From Xanthostigma xanthostigma (Eukaryota > Arthropoda > Insecta > Raphidioptera > Raphidiidae): DNA of 64,000 bases. The notes under the pieces were generated by a model that did no database searches, was not told the DNA's origin, and saw only the letters and a program-made list of their open reading frames with translations. Location of the stretch: positions 44,474,753 through 44,538,752 of the forward strand of contig OY754469.1 of the NCBI GenBank assembly GCA_963575645.1. The letters run 5' to 3'. Made by a program: the position numbers and the translations under genes. Of this stretch, positions 45,601 through 59,935 are shown one piece after another; the first letter of the stretch is position 1; each line of letters begins with the position of its first letter.

Positions 45601-48600
45601 GTGCAATTTTGCAAAACGGATATGAAAACAAGAAGAGATTTGCGATATTTGGCAAAATATATAATTTTTTTAGATATGCCTAATAGTGACGTGACTTATA
45701 GAAAAAAGTACGCTGAATCGAATGGGACCAAGCGCACATTCGTAACTCTGTTAGTTTAGACGCTATGACGGTTTAAAGTGTAAAAAAATTTAAACAGTTA
45801 AAATTGGCTATATCTCCGAAACCAAAAGAGATACAAAGTTGCGGGTGGTCGGAATCGATTCAGAATGACTTTTTCTATAAGTATGTGTAATATCAAGCGA
45901 ATTTATTTTTCAAAAATTTCTCGATTATGTAAGAAGGGTACCCCCTTCTTACTTTTTCCGATTTTAAAAAAACACAAAAATCACAGTCATATTGTTCGAA
46001 AACGACTTACAACTGAGGTTATTCTTATGTAAAAAATCGCGCTGAATCGATTCCGGCCACTGCCATATCTGTGTCATTAGTCGTTTGAAAGTTACGGCGC
46101 TTTTAAGTTTTTCTCAAAAAAATATAAATAAAGGCCCATATCTCCGAAACTAAAGGTGATACTGTTTTGCGGAGCGTCGGAATCGATTCAGCTTGAAATT
46201 TTCTATAAGAGCGGTTAGTATAAAACAGTCCAAATATCGCTTAGTGTCTTAAAAAGTTGCAATTTTGCAAAACGGATATGAAAACAAGAAGAGATTTGCG
46301 ATATTTGGCAAAATATATAATTTTTTTAGATATGCCTAATAGTGACGTGACTTATAGAAAAAAGTACGCTGAATCGAATGGGACCAAGCGCACATTCGTA
46401 ACTCTGTTAGTTTAGACGCTATGACGGTTTAAAGTGTAAAAAAATTTAAACAGTTAAAATTGCCTATATCTCCGAAACCAAAAGAGATACAAGGTTGCGG
46501 GTGGTCGGAATCGATTCAGAATGACTTTTTCTATAAGTGTGTGTAATATCAAGCGAATTTATTTTTCAAAAATTTCTCGATTATGTAAGAAGGGTACCCC
46601 CTTCTTACTTTTTCCGATTTTAAAAAAACACAAAAATCACAGTCATATTGTTCGAAAACGACTTACAACTGAGGTTATTCTTATGTAAAAAATCGCGCTG
46701 AATCGATTCCGGCCACTGCCACATCTGTGTCATTAGTCGTTTGAAAGTTACGGCGCTTTTAAGTTTTTCTCAAAAAAATATAAATAAAGGCCCATATCTC
46801 CGAAACTAAAGGTGATACTGTTTTGCGGAGCGTCGGAATCGATTCAGCTTGAAATTTTCTATAAGAGCGGTTAGTATAAAACAGTCCAAATATCGCTTAG
46901 TGTCTTAAAAAGTTGCAATTTTGCAAAACGGATATGAAAACAAGAAGAGATTTGCGATATTTGGCAAAATATATAATTTTTTTAGATATGCCTAATAGTG
47001 ACGTGACTTATAGAAAAAAGTACGCTGAATCGAATGGGACCAAGCGCACATTCGTAACTCTGTTAGTTTAGACGCTATGACGGTTTAAAGTGTAAAAAAA
47101 TTTAAACAGTTAAAATTGGCTATATCTCCGAAACCAAAAGAGATACAAGGTTGCGGGTGGTCGGAATCGATTCAGAATGACTTTTTCTATAAGTATGTGT
47201 AATATCAAGCGAATTTATTTTTCAAAAATTTCTCGATTATGTAAGAAGGGTACCCCCTTCTTACTTTTTTAGATTTTAAAAAAACACAAAAATCACTGTC
47301 ATATTGTTCGAAAACGACTTACAACTGAGGTTATTCTTATGTAAAAAATCGCGCTGAATCGATTCCGGCCACTGCCACATCTGTGTCATTAGTCGTTTGA
47401 AAGTTACGGCGCTTTTAAGTTTTTCTCAAAAAAATATAAATAAAGGCCCATATCTCCGAAACTAAAGGTGATACTGTTTTGCGGAGCGTCGGAATCGATT
47501 CAGCTTGAAATTTTCTATAAGAGCGGTTAGTATAAAACAGTCCAAATATCGCTTAGTGTCTTAAAAAGTTGCAATTTTGCAAAACGGATATGAAAACAAG
47601 AAGAGATTTGCGATATTTGGCAAAATATATAATTTTTTTAGATATGCCTAATAGTGACGTGACTTATAGAAAAAAGTACGCTGAATCGAATGGGACCAAG
47701 CGCACATTCGTAACTCTGTTAGTTTAGACGCTATGACGGTTTAAAGTGTAAAAAAATTTAAACAGTTAAAATTGCCTATATCTCCGAAACCAAAAGAGAT
47801 ACAAGGTTGCGGGTGGTCGGAATCGATTCAGAATGACTTTTTCTATAAGTGTGTGTAATATCAAGCGAATTTATTTTTCAAAAATTTCTCGATTATGTAA
47901 GAAGGGTACCCCCTTCTTACTTTTTCCGATTTTAAAAAAACACAAAAATCACAGTCATATTGTTCGAAAACGACTTACAACTGAGGTTATTCTTATGTAA
48001 AAAATCGCGCTGAATCGATTCCGGCCACTGCCACATCTGTGTCATTAGTCGTTTGAAAGTTACGGCGCTTTTAAGTTTTTCTCAAAAAAATATAAATAAA
48101 GGCCCATATCTCCGAAACTAAAGGTGATACTGTTTTGCGGAGCGTCGGAATCGATTCAGCTTGAAATTTTCTATAAGAGCGGTTAGTATAAAACAGTCCA
48201 AATATCGCTTAGTGTCTTAAAAAGTTGCAATTTTGCAAAACGGATATGAAAACAAGAAGAGATTTGCGATATTTGGCAAAATATATAATTTTTTTAGATA
48301 TGCCTAATAGTGACGTGACTTATAGAAAAAAGTACGCTGAATCGAATGGGACCAAGCGCACATTCGTAACTCTGTTAGTTTAGACGCTATGACGGTTTAA
48401 AGTGTAAAAAAATTTAAACAGTTAAAATTGGCTATATCTCCGAAACCAAAAGAGATACAAGGTTGCGGGTGGTCGGAATCGATTCAGAATGACTTTTTCT
48501 ATAAGTATGTGTAATATCAAGCGAATTTATTTTTCAAAAATTTCTCGATTATGTAAGAAGGGTACCCCCTTCTTACTTTTTTAGATTTTAAAAAAACACA

Positions 48601-51600
48601 AAAATCACTGTCATATTGTTCGAAAACGACTTACAACTGAGGTTATTCTTATGTAAAAAATCGCGCTAAATCGATTCCGGCCAATCCCACATCTGTGTCA
48701 TTAGTCGTTTGAAAGTTACGGCGCTTTTAAGTTTTTCTCAAAAAAATATAAATAAAGGCCCATATCTCCGAAACTAAAGGTGATACTGGGTTGCGGATGG
48801 TCGGAATCGATTCAGCTTGAAATTTTCTATAAGATCGGTTAGTATAAAACAGTCCAAATATCGCTTAATGTCTTAAAAAGGTGCAATTTTGCAAAACGGA
48901 TATGAAAACAAGAAGAGATTTGCGATATTTGGCAAAATATATAATTTTTTTAGATATGCCTAATAGTGACGTGATTTATAGAAAAAAGTACGCTGAATCG
49001 AATGGGACCAAGCGCACATTCGTATCTCTGTTAGTTTAGACGCTATGACGGTTTAAAGTGTAAAAAAATTTAAACAGTTAAAATTGGCTATATCTCTGAA
49101 ACCAAAAGAGATACAAGGTTGCGGGTGGTCGGAATCGATTCAGAATGACTTTTTCTATAAGTGTGTGTAATATCAAGCGAATTTATTTTTCAAAAATTTC
49201 TCGATTATGTAAGAAGGGTACCCCCTTCTTACTTTTTCCGATTTTAAAAAAACACAAAAATCACAGTCATATTGTTCGAAAACGACTTACAACTGAGGTT
49301 ATTCTTATGTAAAAAATCGCGCTGAATCGATTCCGGCCACTGCCACATCTGTGTCATTAGTCGTTTGAAAGTTACGGCGCTTTTAAGTTTTTCTCAAAAA
49401 AATATAAATAAAGGCCCATATCTCCGAAACTAAAGGTGATACTGTTTTGCGGAGCGTCGGAATCGATTCAGCTTGAAATTTTCTATAAGAGCGGTTAGTA
49501 TAAAACAGTCCAAATATCGCTTAGTGTCTTAAAAAGTTGCAATTTTGCAAAACGGATATGAAAACAAGAAGAGATTTGCGATATTTGGCAAAATATATAA
49601 TTTTTTTAGATATGCCTAATAGTGACGTGACTTATAGAAAAAAGTACGCTGAATCGAATGGGACCAAGCGCACATTCGTAACTCTGTTAGTTTAGACGCT
49701 ATGACGGTTTAAAGTGTAAAAAAATTTAAACAGTTAAAATTGGCTATATCTCCGAAACCAAAAGAGATACAAGGTTGCGGGTGGTCGGAATCGATTCAGA
49801 ATGACTTTTTCTATAAGTATGTGTAATATCAAGCGAATTTATTTTTCAAAAATTTCTCAATTATGTAAGAAGGGTACCCCCTTCTTACTTTTTTAGATTT
49901 TAAAAAAACACAAAAATCACTGTCATATTGTTCGAAAACGACTTACAACTGAGGTTATTCTTATGTAAAAAATCGCGCTAAATCGATTCCGGCCAATCCC
50001 ACATCTGTGTCATTAGTCGTTTGAAAGTTACGGCGCTTTTAAGTTTTTCTCAAAAAAATATAAATAAAGGCCCATATCTCCGAAACTAAAGGTGATACTG
50101 GGTTGCGGATGGTCGGAATCGATTCAGCTTGAAATTTTCTATAAGATCGGTTAGTATAAAACAGTCCAAATATCGCTTAATGTCTTAAAAAGGTGCAATT
50201 TTGCAAAACGGATATGAAAACAAGAAGAGATTTGCGATATTTGGCAAAATATATAATTTTTTTAGATATGCCTAATAGTGACGTGACTTATAGAAAAAAG
50301 TACGCTGAATCGAATGGGACCAAGCGCACATTCGTAACTCTGTTAGTTTAGACGCTATGACGGTTTAAAGTGTAAAAAAATTTAAACAGTTAAAATTGCC
50401 TATATCTCCGAAACCAAAAGAGATACAAGGTTGCGGGTGGTCGGAATCGATTCAGAATGACTTTTTCTATAAGTGTGTGTAATATCAAGCGAATTTATTT
50501 TTCAAAAATTTCTCGATTATGTAAGAAGGGTACCCCCTTCTTACTTTTTCCGATTTTAAAAAAACACAAAAATCACAGTCATATTGTTCGAAAACGACTT
50601 ACAACTGAGGTTATTCTTATGTAAAAAATCGCGCTGAATCGATTCCGGCCACTGCCACATCTGTGTCATTAGTCGTTTGAAAGTTACGGCGCTTTTAAGT
50701 TTTTCTCAAAAAAATATAAATAAAGGCCCATATCTCCGAAACTAAAGGTGATACTGTTTTGCGGAGCGTCGGAATCGATTCAGCTTGAAATTTTCTATAA
50801 GAGCGGTTAGTATAAAACAGTCCAAATATCGCTTAGTGTCTTAAAAAGTTGCAATTTTGCAAAACGGATATGAAAACAAGAAGAGATTTGCGATATTTGG
50901 CAAAATATATAATTTTTTTAGATATGCCTAATAGTGACGTGACTTATAGAAAAAAGTACGCTGAATCGAATGGGACCAAGCGCACATTCGTAACTCTGTT
51001 AGTTTAGACGCTATGACGGTTTAAAGTGTAAAAAAATTTATACAGTTAAAATTGGCTATATCTCCGTAACCAAAAGAGAAACAAGGTTGCGGGTGGTCGG
51101 AATCGATTCAGAATGACTTTTTCTATAAGTATGTGTAATATCAAGCGAATTTATTTTTCAAAAATTTCTCGATTATGTAAGAAGGGTACCCCCTTCTTAC
51201 TTTTTTAGATTTAAAAAAAAACACAAAAATCACTGTCATATTGTTCGAAAACGACTTACAACTGAGGTTATTCTTATGTAAAAAATCGCGCTGAATCGAT
51301 TCCGGCCACTGCCACATCTGTGTCATTAGTCGTTTGAAAGTTACGGCGCTTTTAAGTTTTTCTCAAAAAAATATAAATAAAGGCCCATATCTCCGAAACT
51401 AAAGGTGATACTGTTTTGCGGAGCGTCGGAATCGATTCAGCTTGAAATTTTCTATAAGAGCGGTTAGTATAAAACAGTCCAAATATCGCTTAGTGTCTTA
51501 AAAAGTTGCAATTTTGCAAAACGGATATGAAAACAAGAAGAGATTTGCGATATTTGGCAAAATATATAATTTTTTTAGATATGCCTAATAGTGACGTGAC

Positions 51601-54600
51601 TTATAGAAAAAAGTACGCTGAATCGAATGGGACCAAGCGCACATTCGTAACTCTGTTAGTTTAGACGCTATGACGGTTTAAAGTGTAAAAAAATTTAAAC
51701 AGTTAAAATTGCCTATATCTCCGAAACCAAAAGAGATACAAGGTTGCGGGTGGTCGGAATCGATTCAGAATGACTTTTTCTATAAGTGTGTATAATATCA
51801 AGCGAATTTATTTTTCAAAAATTTCTCGATTATGTAAGAAGGGTACCCCCTTCTTACTTTTTCCGATTTTAAAAAAACACAAAAATCACTGTCATATTGT
51901 TCGAAAACGACTTACAACTGAGGTTATTCTTATGTAAAAAATCGCGCTGAATCGATTTCGGCCACTGCCACATCTGTGTCATTAGTCGTTTGAAAGTTAC
52001 GGCGCTTTTAAGTTTTTCTCAAAAAAATATAAATAAAGGCCCATATCTCCGAAACTAAAGGTGATACTGTTTTGCGGAGCGTCGGAATCGATTCAGCTTG
52101 AAATTTTCTATAAGAGCGGTTAGTATAAAACAGTCCAAATATCGCTTAGTGTCTTAAAAAGTTGCAATTTTGCAAAACGGATATGAAAACAAGAAGAGAT
52201 TTGCGATATTTGGCAAAATATATAATTTTTTTAGATATGCCTAATAGTGACGTGATTTATAGAAAAAAGTACGCTGAATCGAATGGGACCAAGCGCACAT
52301 TCGTATCTCTGTTAGTTTAGACGCTATGACGGTTTAAAGTGTAAAAAAATTTAAACAGTTAAAATTGGCTATATCTCTGAAACCAAAAGAGATACAAGGT
52401 TGCGGGTGGTCGGAATCGATTCAGAATGACTTTTTCTATAAGTGTGTGTAATATCAAGCGAATTTATTTTTCAAAAATTTCTCGATTATGTAAGAAGGGT
52501 ACCCCCTTCTTACTTTTTCCGATTTTAAAAAAACACAAAAATCACAGTCATATTGTTCGAAAACGACTTACAACTGAGGTTATTCTTATGTAAAAAATCG
52601 CGCTGAATCGATTCCGGCCACTGCCACATCTGTGTCATTAGTCGTTTGAAAGTTACGGCGCTTTTAAGTTTTTCTCAAAAAAATATAAATAAAGGCCCAT
52701 ATCTCCGAAACTAAAGGTGATACTGTTTTGCGGAGCGTCGGAATCGATTCAGCTTGAAATTTTCTATAAGAGCGGTTAGTATAAAACAGTCCAAATATCG
52801 CTTAGTGTCTTAAAAAGTTGCAATTTTGCAAAACGGATATGAAAACAAGAAGAGATTTGCGATATTTGGCAAAATATATAATTTTTTTAGATATGCCTAA
52901 TAGTGACGTGACTTATAGAAAAAAGTACGCTGAATCGAATGGGACCAAGCGCACATTCGTAACTCTGTTAGTTTAGACGCTATGACGGTTTAAAGTGTAA
53001 AAAAATTTAAACAGTTAAAATTGGCTATATCTCCGAAACCAAAAGAGATACAAGGTTGCGGGTGGTCGGAATCGATTCAGAATGACTTTTTCTATAAGTA
53101 TGTGTAATATCAAGCGAATTTATTTTTCAAAAATTTCTCGATTATGTAAGAAGGGTACCCCCTTCTTACTTTTTTAGATTTAAAAAAAAAACAAAAATCA
53201 CTGTCATATTGTTCGAAAACGACTTACAACTGAGGTTATTCTTATGTAAAAAATCGCGCTAAATCGATTCCGGCCAATCCCACATCTGTGTCATTAGTCG
53301 TTTGAAAGTTACGGCGCTTTTAAGTTTTTCTCAAAAAAATATAAATAAAGGCCCATATCTCCGAAACTAAAGGTGATACTGGGTTGCGGATGGTCGGAAT
53401 CGATTCAGCTTGAAATTTTCTATAAGATCGGTTAGTATAAAACAGTCCAAATATCGCTTAATGTCTTAAAAAGGTGCAATTTTGCAAAACGGATATAAAA
53501 ACAAGAAGAGATTTGCGATATTTGGCAAAATATATAATTTTTTTAGATATGCCTAATAGTGACGTGATTTATAGAAAAAAGTACGCTGAATCGAATGGGA
53601 CCAAGCGCACATTCGTATCTCTGTTAGTTTAGACGCTATGACGGTTTAAAGTGTAAAAAAATTTAAACAGTTAAAATTGCCTATATCTCCGAAACCAAAA
53701 GAGATACAAGGTTGCGGGTGGTCGGAATCGATTCAGAATGACTTTTTCTATAAGTATGTGTAATATCAAGCGAATTTATTTTTCAAAAATTTCTCGATTA
53801 TGTAAGAAGGGTACCCCCTTCTTACTTTTTCCGATTTTAAAAAAACACAAAAATCACAGTCATATTGTTCGAAAACGACTTACAACTGAGGTTATTCTTA
53901 TGTAAAAAATCGCGCTGAATCGATTCCGGCCACTGCCACATCTGTGTCATTAGTCGTTTGAAAGTTACGGCGCTTTTAAGTTTTTCTCAAAAAAATATAA
54001 ATAAAGGCCCATATCTCCGAAACTAAAGGTGATACTGTTTTGCGAAGCGTCGGAATCGATTCAGCTTGAAATTTTCTATAAGAGCGGTTAGTATAAAACA
54101 GTCCAAATATCGCTTAGTGTCTTAAAAAGTTGCAATTTTGCAAAACGGATATGAAAACAAGAAGAGATTTGCGATATTTGGCAAAATATATAATTTTTTT
54201 AGATATGCCTAATAGTGACGTGATTTATAGAAACAAGTACGCTGAATCGAATGGGACCAAGCGCACATTCGTATCTCTGTTAGTTTAGACGCTATGACGG
54301 TTTAAAGTGTAAAAAAATTTAAACAGTTAAAATTGCCTATATCTCCGAAACCAAAAGAGATACAAGGTTGCGGGTGGTCGGAATCGATTCAGAATGACTT
54401 TTTCTATAAGTATGTGTAATATCAAGCGAATTTATTTTTCAAAAATTTCTCGATTATGTAAGAAGGGTACCCCCTTCTTACTTTTTCCGATTTTAAAAAA
54501 ACACAAAAATCACAGTCATATTGTTCGAAAACGACTTACAACTGAGGTTATTCTTATGTAAAAAATCGCGCTGAATCGATTCCGGCCACTGCCACATCTG

Positions 54601-57600
54601 TGTCATTAGTCGTTTGAAAGTTACGGCGCTTTTAAGTTTTTCTCAAAAAAATATAAATAAAGGCCCATATCTCCGAAACTAAAGGTGATACTGTTTTGCG
54701 GAGCGTCGGAATCGATTCAGCTTGAAATTTTCTATAAGAGCGGTTAGTATAAAACAGTCCAAATATCGCTTAGTGTCTTAAAAAGTTGCAATTTTGCAAA
54801 ACGGATATGAAAACAAGAAGAGATTTGCGATATTTGGCAAAATATATAATTTTTTTAGATATGCCTAATAGTGACGTGACTTATAGAAAAAAGTACGCTG
54901 AATCGAATGGGACCAAGCGCACATTCGTATCTCTGTTAGTTTAGACGCTATGACGGTTTAAAGTGTAAACAAATTTAAACAGTTAAAATTGGCTATATCT
55001 CCGAAACCAAAAGAGATACAAGGTTGCGGGTGGTCGGAATCGATTCAGAATGACTTTTTCTATAAGTATGTGTAATATCAAGCGAATTTATTTTTCAAAA
55101 ATTTCTCGATTATGTAAGAAGGGTACCCCCTTCTTACTTTTTCCGATTTTAAAAAAACACAAAAATCACTGTCATATTGTTCGAAAACGACTTACAACTG
55201 AGGTTATTCTTATGTAAAAAATCGCGCTGAATCGATTCCGGCCACTGCCACATCTGTGTCATTAGTCGTTTGAAAGTTACGGCGCTTTTAAGTTTTTCTC
55301 AAAAAAATATAAATAAAGGCCCATATCTCCGAAACTAAAGGTGATACTGTTTTGCGGAGCGTCGGAATCGATTCAGCTTGAAATTTTCTATAAGAGCGGT
55401 TAGTATAAAACAGTCCAAATATCGCTTAGTGTCTTAAAAAGTTGCAATTTTGCAAAACGGATATGAAAACAAGAAGAGATTTGCGATATTTGGCAAAATA
55501 TATAATTTTTTTAGATATGCCTAATAGTGACTTGACTTATAGAAAAAAGTACGCTGAATCGAATGGGACCAAGCGCACATTCGTAACTCTGTTAGTTTAG
55601 ACGCTATGACGGTTTAAAGTGTAAAAAAATTTAAACAGTTAAAATTGGCTATATCTCCGAAACCAAAAGAGATACAAAGTTGCGGGTGGTCGGAATCGAT
55701 TCAGAATGACTTTTTCTATAAGTATGTGTAATATCAAGCGAATTTATTTTTCAAAAATTTCTCGATTATGTAAGAAGGGTACCCCCTTCTTACTTTTTCC
55801 GATTTTAAAAAAACACAAAAATCACTGTCATATTGTTCGAAAACGACTTACAACTGAGGTTATTCTTATGTAAAAAATCGCGCTGAATCGATTCCGGCCA
55901 CTGCCACATCTGTGTCATTAGTCGTTTGAAAGTTACGGCGCTTTTAAGTTTTTCTCAAAAAAATATAAATAAAGGCCCATATCTCCGAAACTAAAGGTGA
56001 TACTGGGTTGCGGATGGTCGGAATCGATTCAGCTTGAAATTTTCTATAAGATCGGTTAGTATAAAACAGTCCAAATATCGCTTAGTGTCTTAAAAAGTTG
56101 CAATTTTGCAACACGGATATGAAAACAAGAAGAGATTTGCGATATTTGGCAAAATATATAATTTTTTTAGATATGCCTAATAGTGACGTGACTTATAGAA
56201 AAAAGTACGCTGAATCGAATGGGACCAAGCGCACATTCGTATCTCTGTTAGTTTAGACGCTATGACGGTTTAAAGTGTAAAAAAATTTAAACAGTTAAAA
56301 TTGGCTATATCTCTGAAACCAAAAGAGATACAAGGTTGCGGGTGGTCGGAATCGATTCAGAATGACTTTTTCTATAAGTATGTGTAATATCAAGCGAATT
56401 TATTTTTCAAAAATTTCTCGATTATGTAAGAAGGGTACCCCCTTCTTACTTTTTTAGATTTTAAAAAAACACAAAAATCACTGTCATATTGTTCGAAAAC
56501 GACTTACAACTGAGGTTATTCTTATGTAAAAAATCGCGCTAAATCGATTCCGGCCAATCCCACATCTGTGTCATTAGTCGTTTGAAAGTTACGGCGCTTT
56601 TAAGTTTTTCTCAAAAAAATATAAATAAAGGCCCATATCTCCGAAACTAAAGGTGATACTGGGTTGCGGATGGTCGGAATCGATTCAGCTTGAAATTTTC
56701 TATAAGATCGGTTAGTATAAAACAGTCCAAATATCGCTTAGTGTCTTAAAAAGGTGCAATTTTGCAAAACGGATATGAAAACAAGAAGAGATTTGCGATA
56801 TTTGGCAAAATATATAATTTTTTTAGATATGCCTAATAGTGACGTGATTTATAGAAAAAAGTACGCTGAATCGAATGGGACCAAGCGCACATTCGTATCT
56901 CTGTTAGTTTAGACGCTATGACGGTTTAAAGTGTAAAAAAATTTAAACAGTTAAAATTGCCTATATCTCCGAAACCAAAAGAGATACAAGGTTGCGGGTG
57001 GTCGGAATCGATTCAGAATGACTTTTTCTATAAGTATGTGTAATATCAAGCGAATTTATTTTTCAAAAATTTCTCGATTATGTAAGAAGGGTACCCCCTT
57101 CTTACTTTTTCCGATTTTAAAAAAACACAAAAATCACTGTCATATTGTTCGAAAACGACTTACAACTGAGGTTATTCTTATGTAAAAAATCGCGCTGAAT
57201 CGATTCCGGCCACTGCCACATCTGTGTCATTAGTCGTTTGAAAGTTACGGCGCTTTTAAGTTTTTCTCAAAAAAATATAAATAAAGGCCCATATCTCCGA
57301 AACTAAAGGTGATACTGTTTTGCGGAGCGTCGGAATCGATTCAGCTTGAAATTTTCTATAAGAGCGGTTAGTATAAAACAGTCCAAATATCGCTTAGTGT
57401 CTTAAAAAGTTGCAATTTTGCAAAACGGATATGAAAACAAGAAGAGATTTGCGATATTTGGCAAAATATATAATTTTTTTAGATATGCCTAATAGTGACG
57501 TGACTTATAGAAAAAAGTACGCTGAATCGAATGGGACCAAGCGCACATTCGTAACTCTGTTAGTTTAGACGCTATGACGGTTTAAAGTGTAAAAAAATTT

Positions 57601-59159
57601 AAACAGTTAAAATTGGCTATATCTCCGAAACCAAAAGAGATACAAAGTTGCGGGTGGTCGGAATCGATTCAGAATGACTTTTTCTATAAGTATGTGTAAT
57701 ATCAAGCGAATTTATTTTTCAAAAATTTCTCGATTATGTAAGAAGGGTACCCCCTTCTTACTTTTTCCGATTTTAAAAAAACACAAAAATCACTGTCATA
57801 TTGTTCGAAAACGACTTACAACTGAGGTTATTCTTATGTAAAAAATCGCGCTGAATCGATTCCGGCCACTGCCACATCTGTGTCATTAGTCGTTTGAAAG
57901 TTACGGCGCTTTTAAGTTTTTCTCAAAAAAATATAAATAAAGGCCCATATCTCCGAAACTAAAGGTGATACTGTTTTGCGGAGCGTCGGAATCGATTCAG
58001 CTTGAAATTTTCTATAAGAGCGGTTAGTATAAAACAGTCCAAATATCGCTTAGTGTCTTAAAAAGTTGCAATTTTGCAAAACGGATATGAAAACAAGAAG
58101 AGATTTGCGATATTTGGCAAAATATATAATTTTTTTAGATATGCCTAATAGTGACGTGACTTATAGAAAAAAGTACGCTGAATCGAATGGGACCAAGCGC
58201 ACATTCGTAACTCTGTTAGTTTAGACGCTATGACGGTTTAAAGTGTAAAAAAATTTAAACAGTTAAAATTGGCTATATCTCCGAAACCAAAAGAGATACA
58301 AAGTTGCGGGTGGTCGGAATCGATTCAGAATGACTTTTTCTATAAGTATGTGTAATATCAAGCGAATTTATTTTTCAAAAATTTCTCGATTATGTAAGAA
58401 GGGTACCCCCTTCTTACTTTTTCCGATTTTAAAAAAACACAAAAATCACTGTCATATTGTTCGAAAACGACTTACAACTGAGGTTATTCTTATGTAAAAA
58501 ATCGCGCTGAATCGATTCCGGCCACTGCCACATCTGTGTCATTAGTCGTTTGAAAGTTACGGCGCTTTTAAGTTTTTCTCAAAAAAATATAAATAAAGGC
58601 CCATATCTCCGAAACTAAAGGTGATACTGGGTTGCGGATGGTCGGAATCGATTCAGCTTGAAATTTTCTATAAGATCGGTTAGTATAAAACAGTCCAAAT
58701 ATCGCTTAGTGTCTTAAAAAGTTGCAATTTTGCAACACGGATATGAAAACAAGAAGAGATTTGCGATATTTGGCAAAATATATAATTTTTTTAGATATGC
58801 CTAATAGTGACGTGACTTATAGAAAAAAGTACGCTGAATCGAATGGGACCAAGCGCACATTCGTATCTCTGTTAGTTTAGACGCTATGACGGTTTAAAGT
58901 GTAAAAAAATTTAAACAGTTAAAATTGGCTATATCTCTGAAACCAAAAGAGATACAAGGTTGCGGGTGGTCGGAATCGATTCAGAATGACTTTTTCTATA
59001 AGTATGTGTAATATCAAGCGAATTTATTTTTCAAAAATTTCTCGATTATGTAAGAAGGGTGGTACCCTTCTTACTTTTTCAAATTTTAAAAAAACACAAA
59101 AATCACTTTCATATTGTTCGAAAACGACTTACAACTGAGGTTACTCTTATTTAAAAAAT
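42602..59159 (+). repeat. Satellite array, second block: ~25.2 monomers
   Basis: The monomer broken by the palindrome resumes at TATGTGTAATATC and ends at 42757. Exactly 25 monomers follow (42758 to 59159 at 656-bp spacing). From about 46.5 to 51.8 kb a marker variant, AAGTGTGTGTAATATC instead of AAGTATGTGTAATATC, recurs at 46531, 47843, 49155, 50467 and 51780. It is present in every second monomer, so the working unit there is a 1312-bp dimer. It returns once more, 656 bp later, at 52436. The last monomer is altered near 59060 (GGTGGTACCC instead of GGTACCCCC). Confidence 0.97.
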
Positions 59160-59625
59160 CGCGCTGAATCGATTCCGGCCACTCCCACATCTGTGTCATT
59201 AGTTGTTTGAAAGTTACGGCGCTTTTAAGTTTTTCTCAAAAAAATATAAATAAAGGCCCATATCTCCGAAACTAAAGGTGATACTGGGTTGCGGATGGTC
59301 GGAATCGATTCAGCTTGACTTCTTCTATAAGCTCGGTTAATATAAAACGGGGCAAAAAGCGTTTAGTGTATTAAAAAGTTGTAGATTTGCAAAACGCATG
59401 AAAACATGAGATTATTTACGGTATTTGGAGAAATATAAAAATATCTCAGATATGCTTAATATTACCGTGTCCTAAACAAAATAGTACGCTGAATCGATTG
59501 GGCCTAAGCGCAAATTCGTATCTCTATTAGTTTAAACGCTATGACGGTTTAAAACGTAAAAAAAGGGATACAGGGTTGCGGATGATCGGAATCGATTCAG
59601 AGTGACTTTTTCAATAAGTATGCAT
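59160..59625 (+). repeat. Decayed satellite monomer, right edge of array
   Basis: It follows the monomer from CGCGCTGAATCGATTCCGG but with many substitutions and deletions, for example GCAAAAAGCGTTTAGTG, a shortened middle and loss of the second TATCTCCGAAACC. It fades out at about AATAAGTATGCATCAAGC. The array ends here. Confidence 0.9.
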
Positions 59626-59935
59626 CAAGCAAAACAGAGCGATCTTTTTTGTTGAATATTTGTGTAAGTAATTCCACAAACTGTTTCTGGTCCAATGAAC
59701 TTCTCAGAGGATAATCTAGCAAGGAATCTAGCGGAAAAATCGACCTCGTGTCCGTATCCGAATTTTGACCCATCTGTATAATACAGTGGGGTATAAAGCA
59801 GGACGCGGCCTTTGTGCAAGTGTAAGTACGTTTGCCCTAGGGCCAAGTGATATTCCCACCCCTACGCCACCTTTACCCACGTCAGATGAACCAATCATAA
59901 TGCGAATGGATTTTTTAAAACCTATACAAACCAAA
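59626..59935 (-). pseudogene. Possible LINE RNase H-like fragments with a piece of element B
   Basis: On the reverse strand, two overlapping frames contain a TDGSK motif (about 59757-59775) and a GVGISLGP block (about 59840-59870). Both are reminiscent of the RNase H domain of jockey/I-type LINEs, but they are in different frames and in an unexpected order. A third piece, at 59717-59750 (CTAGCAAGGAATCTAGCGG...CCTCGTGTCC), matches the end of element B. This is a small mosaic of dead elements, and the LINE call is tentative. Confidence 0.35.

Noticed and set aside
20548-59159. CRISPR-like array
   Set aside because: The repeats are 656 bp, directly adjacent and without unique spacers; this is a eukaryotic tandem satellite.
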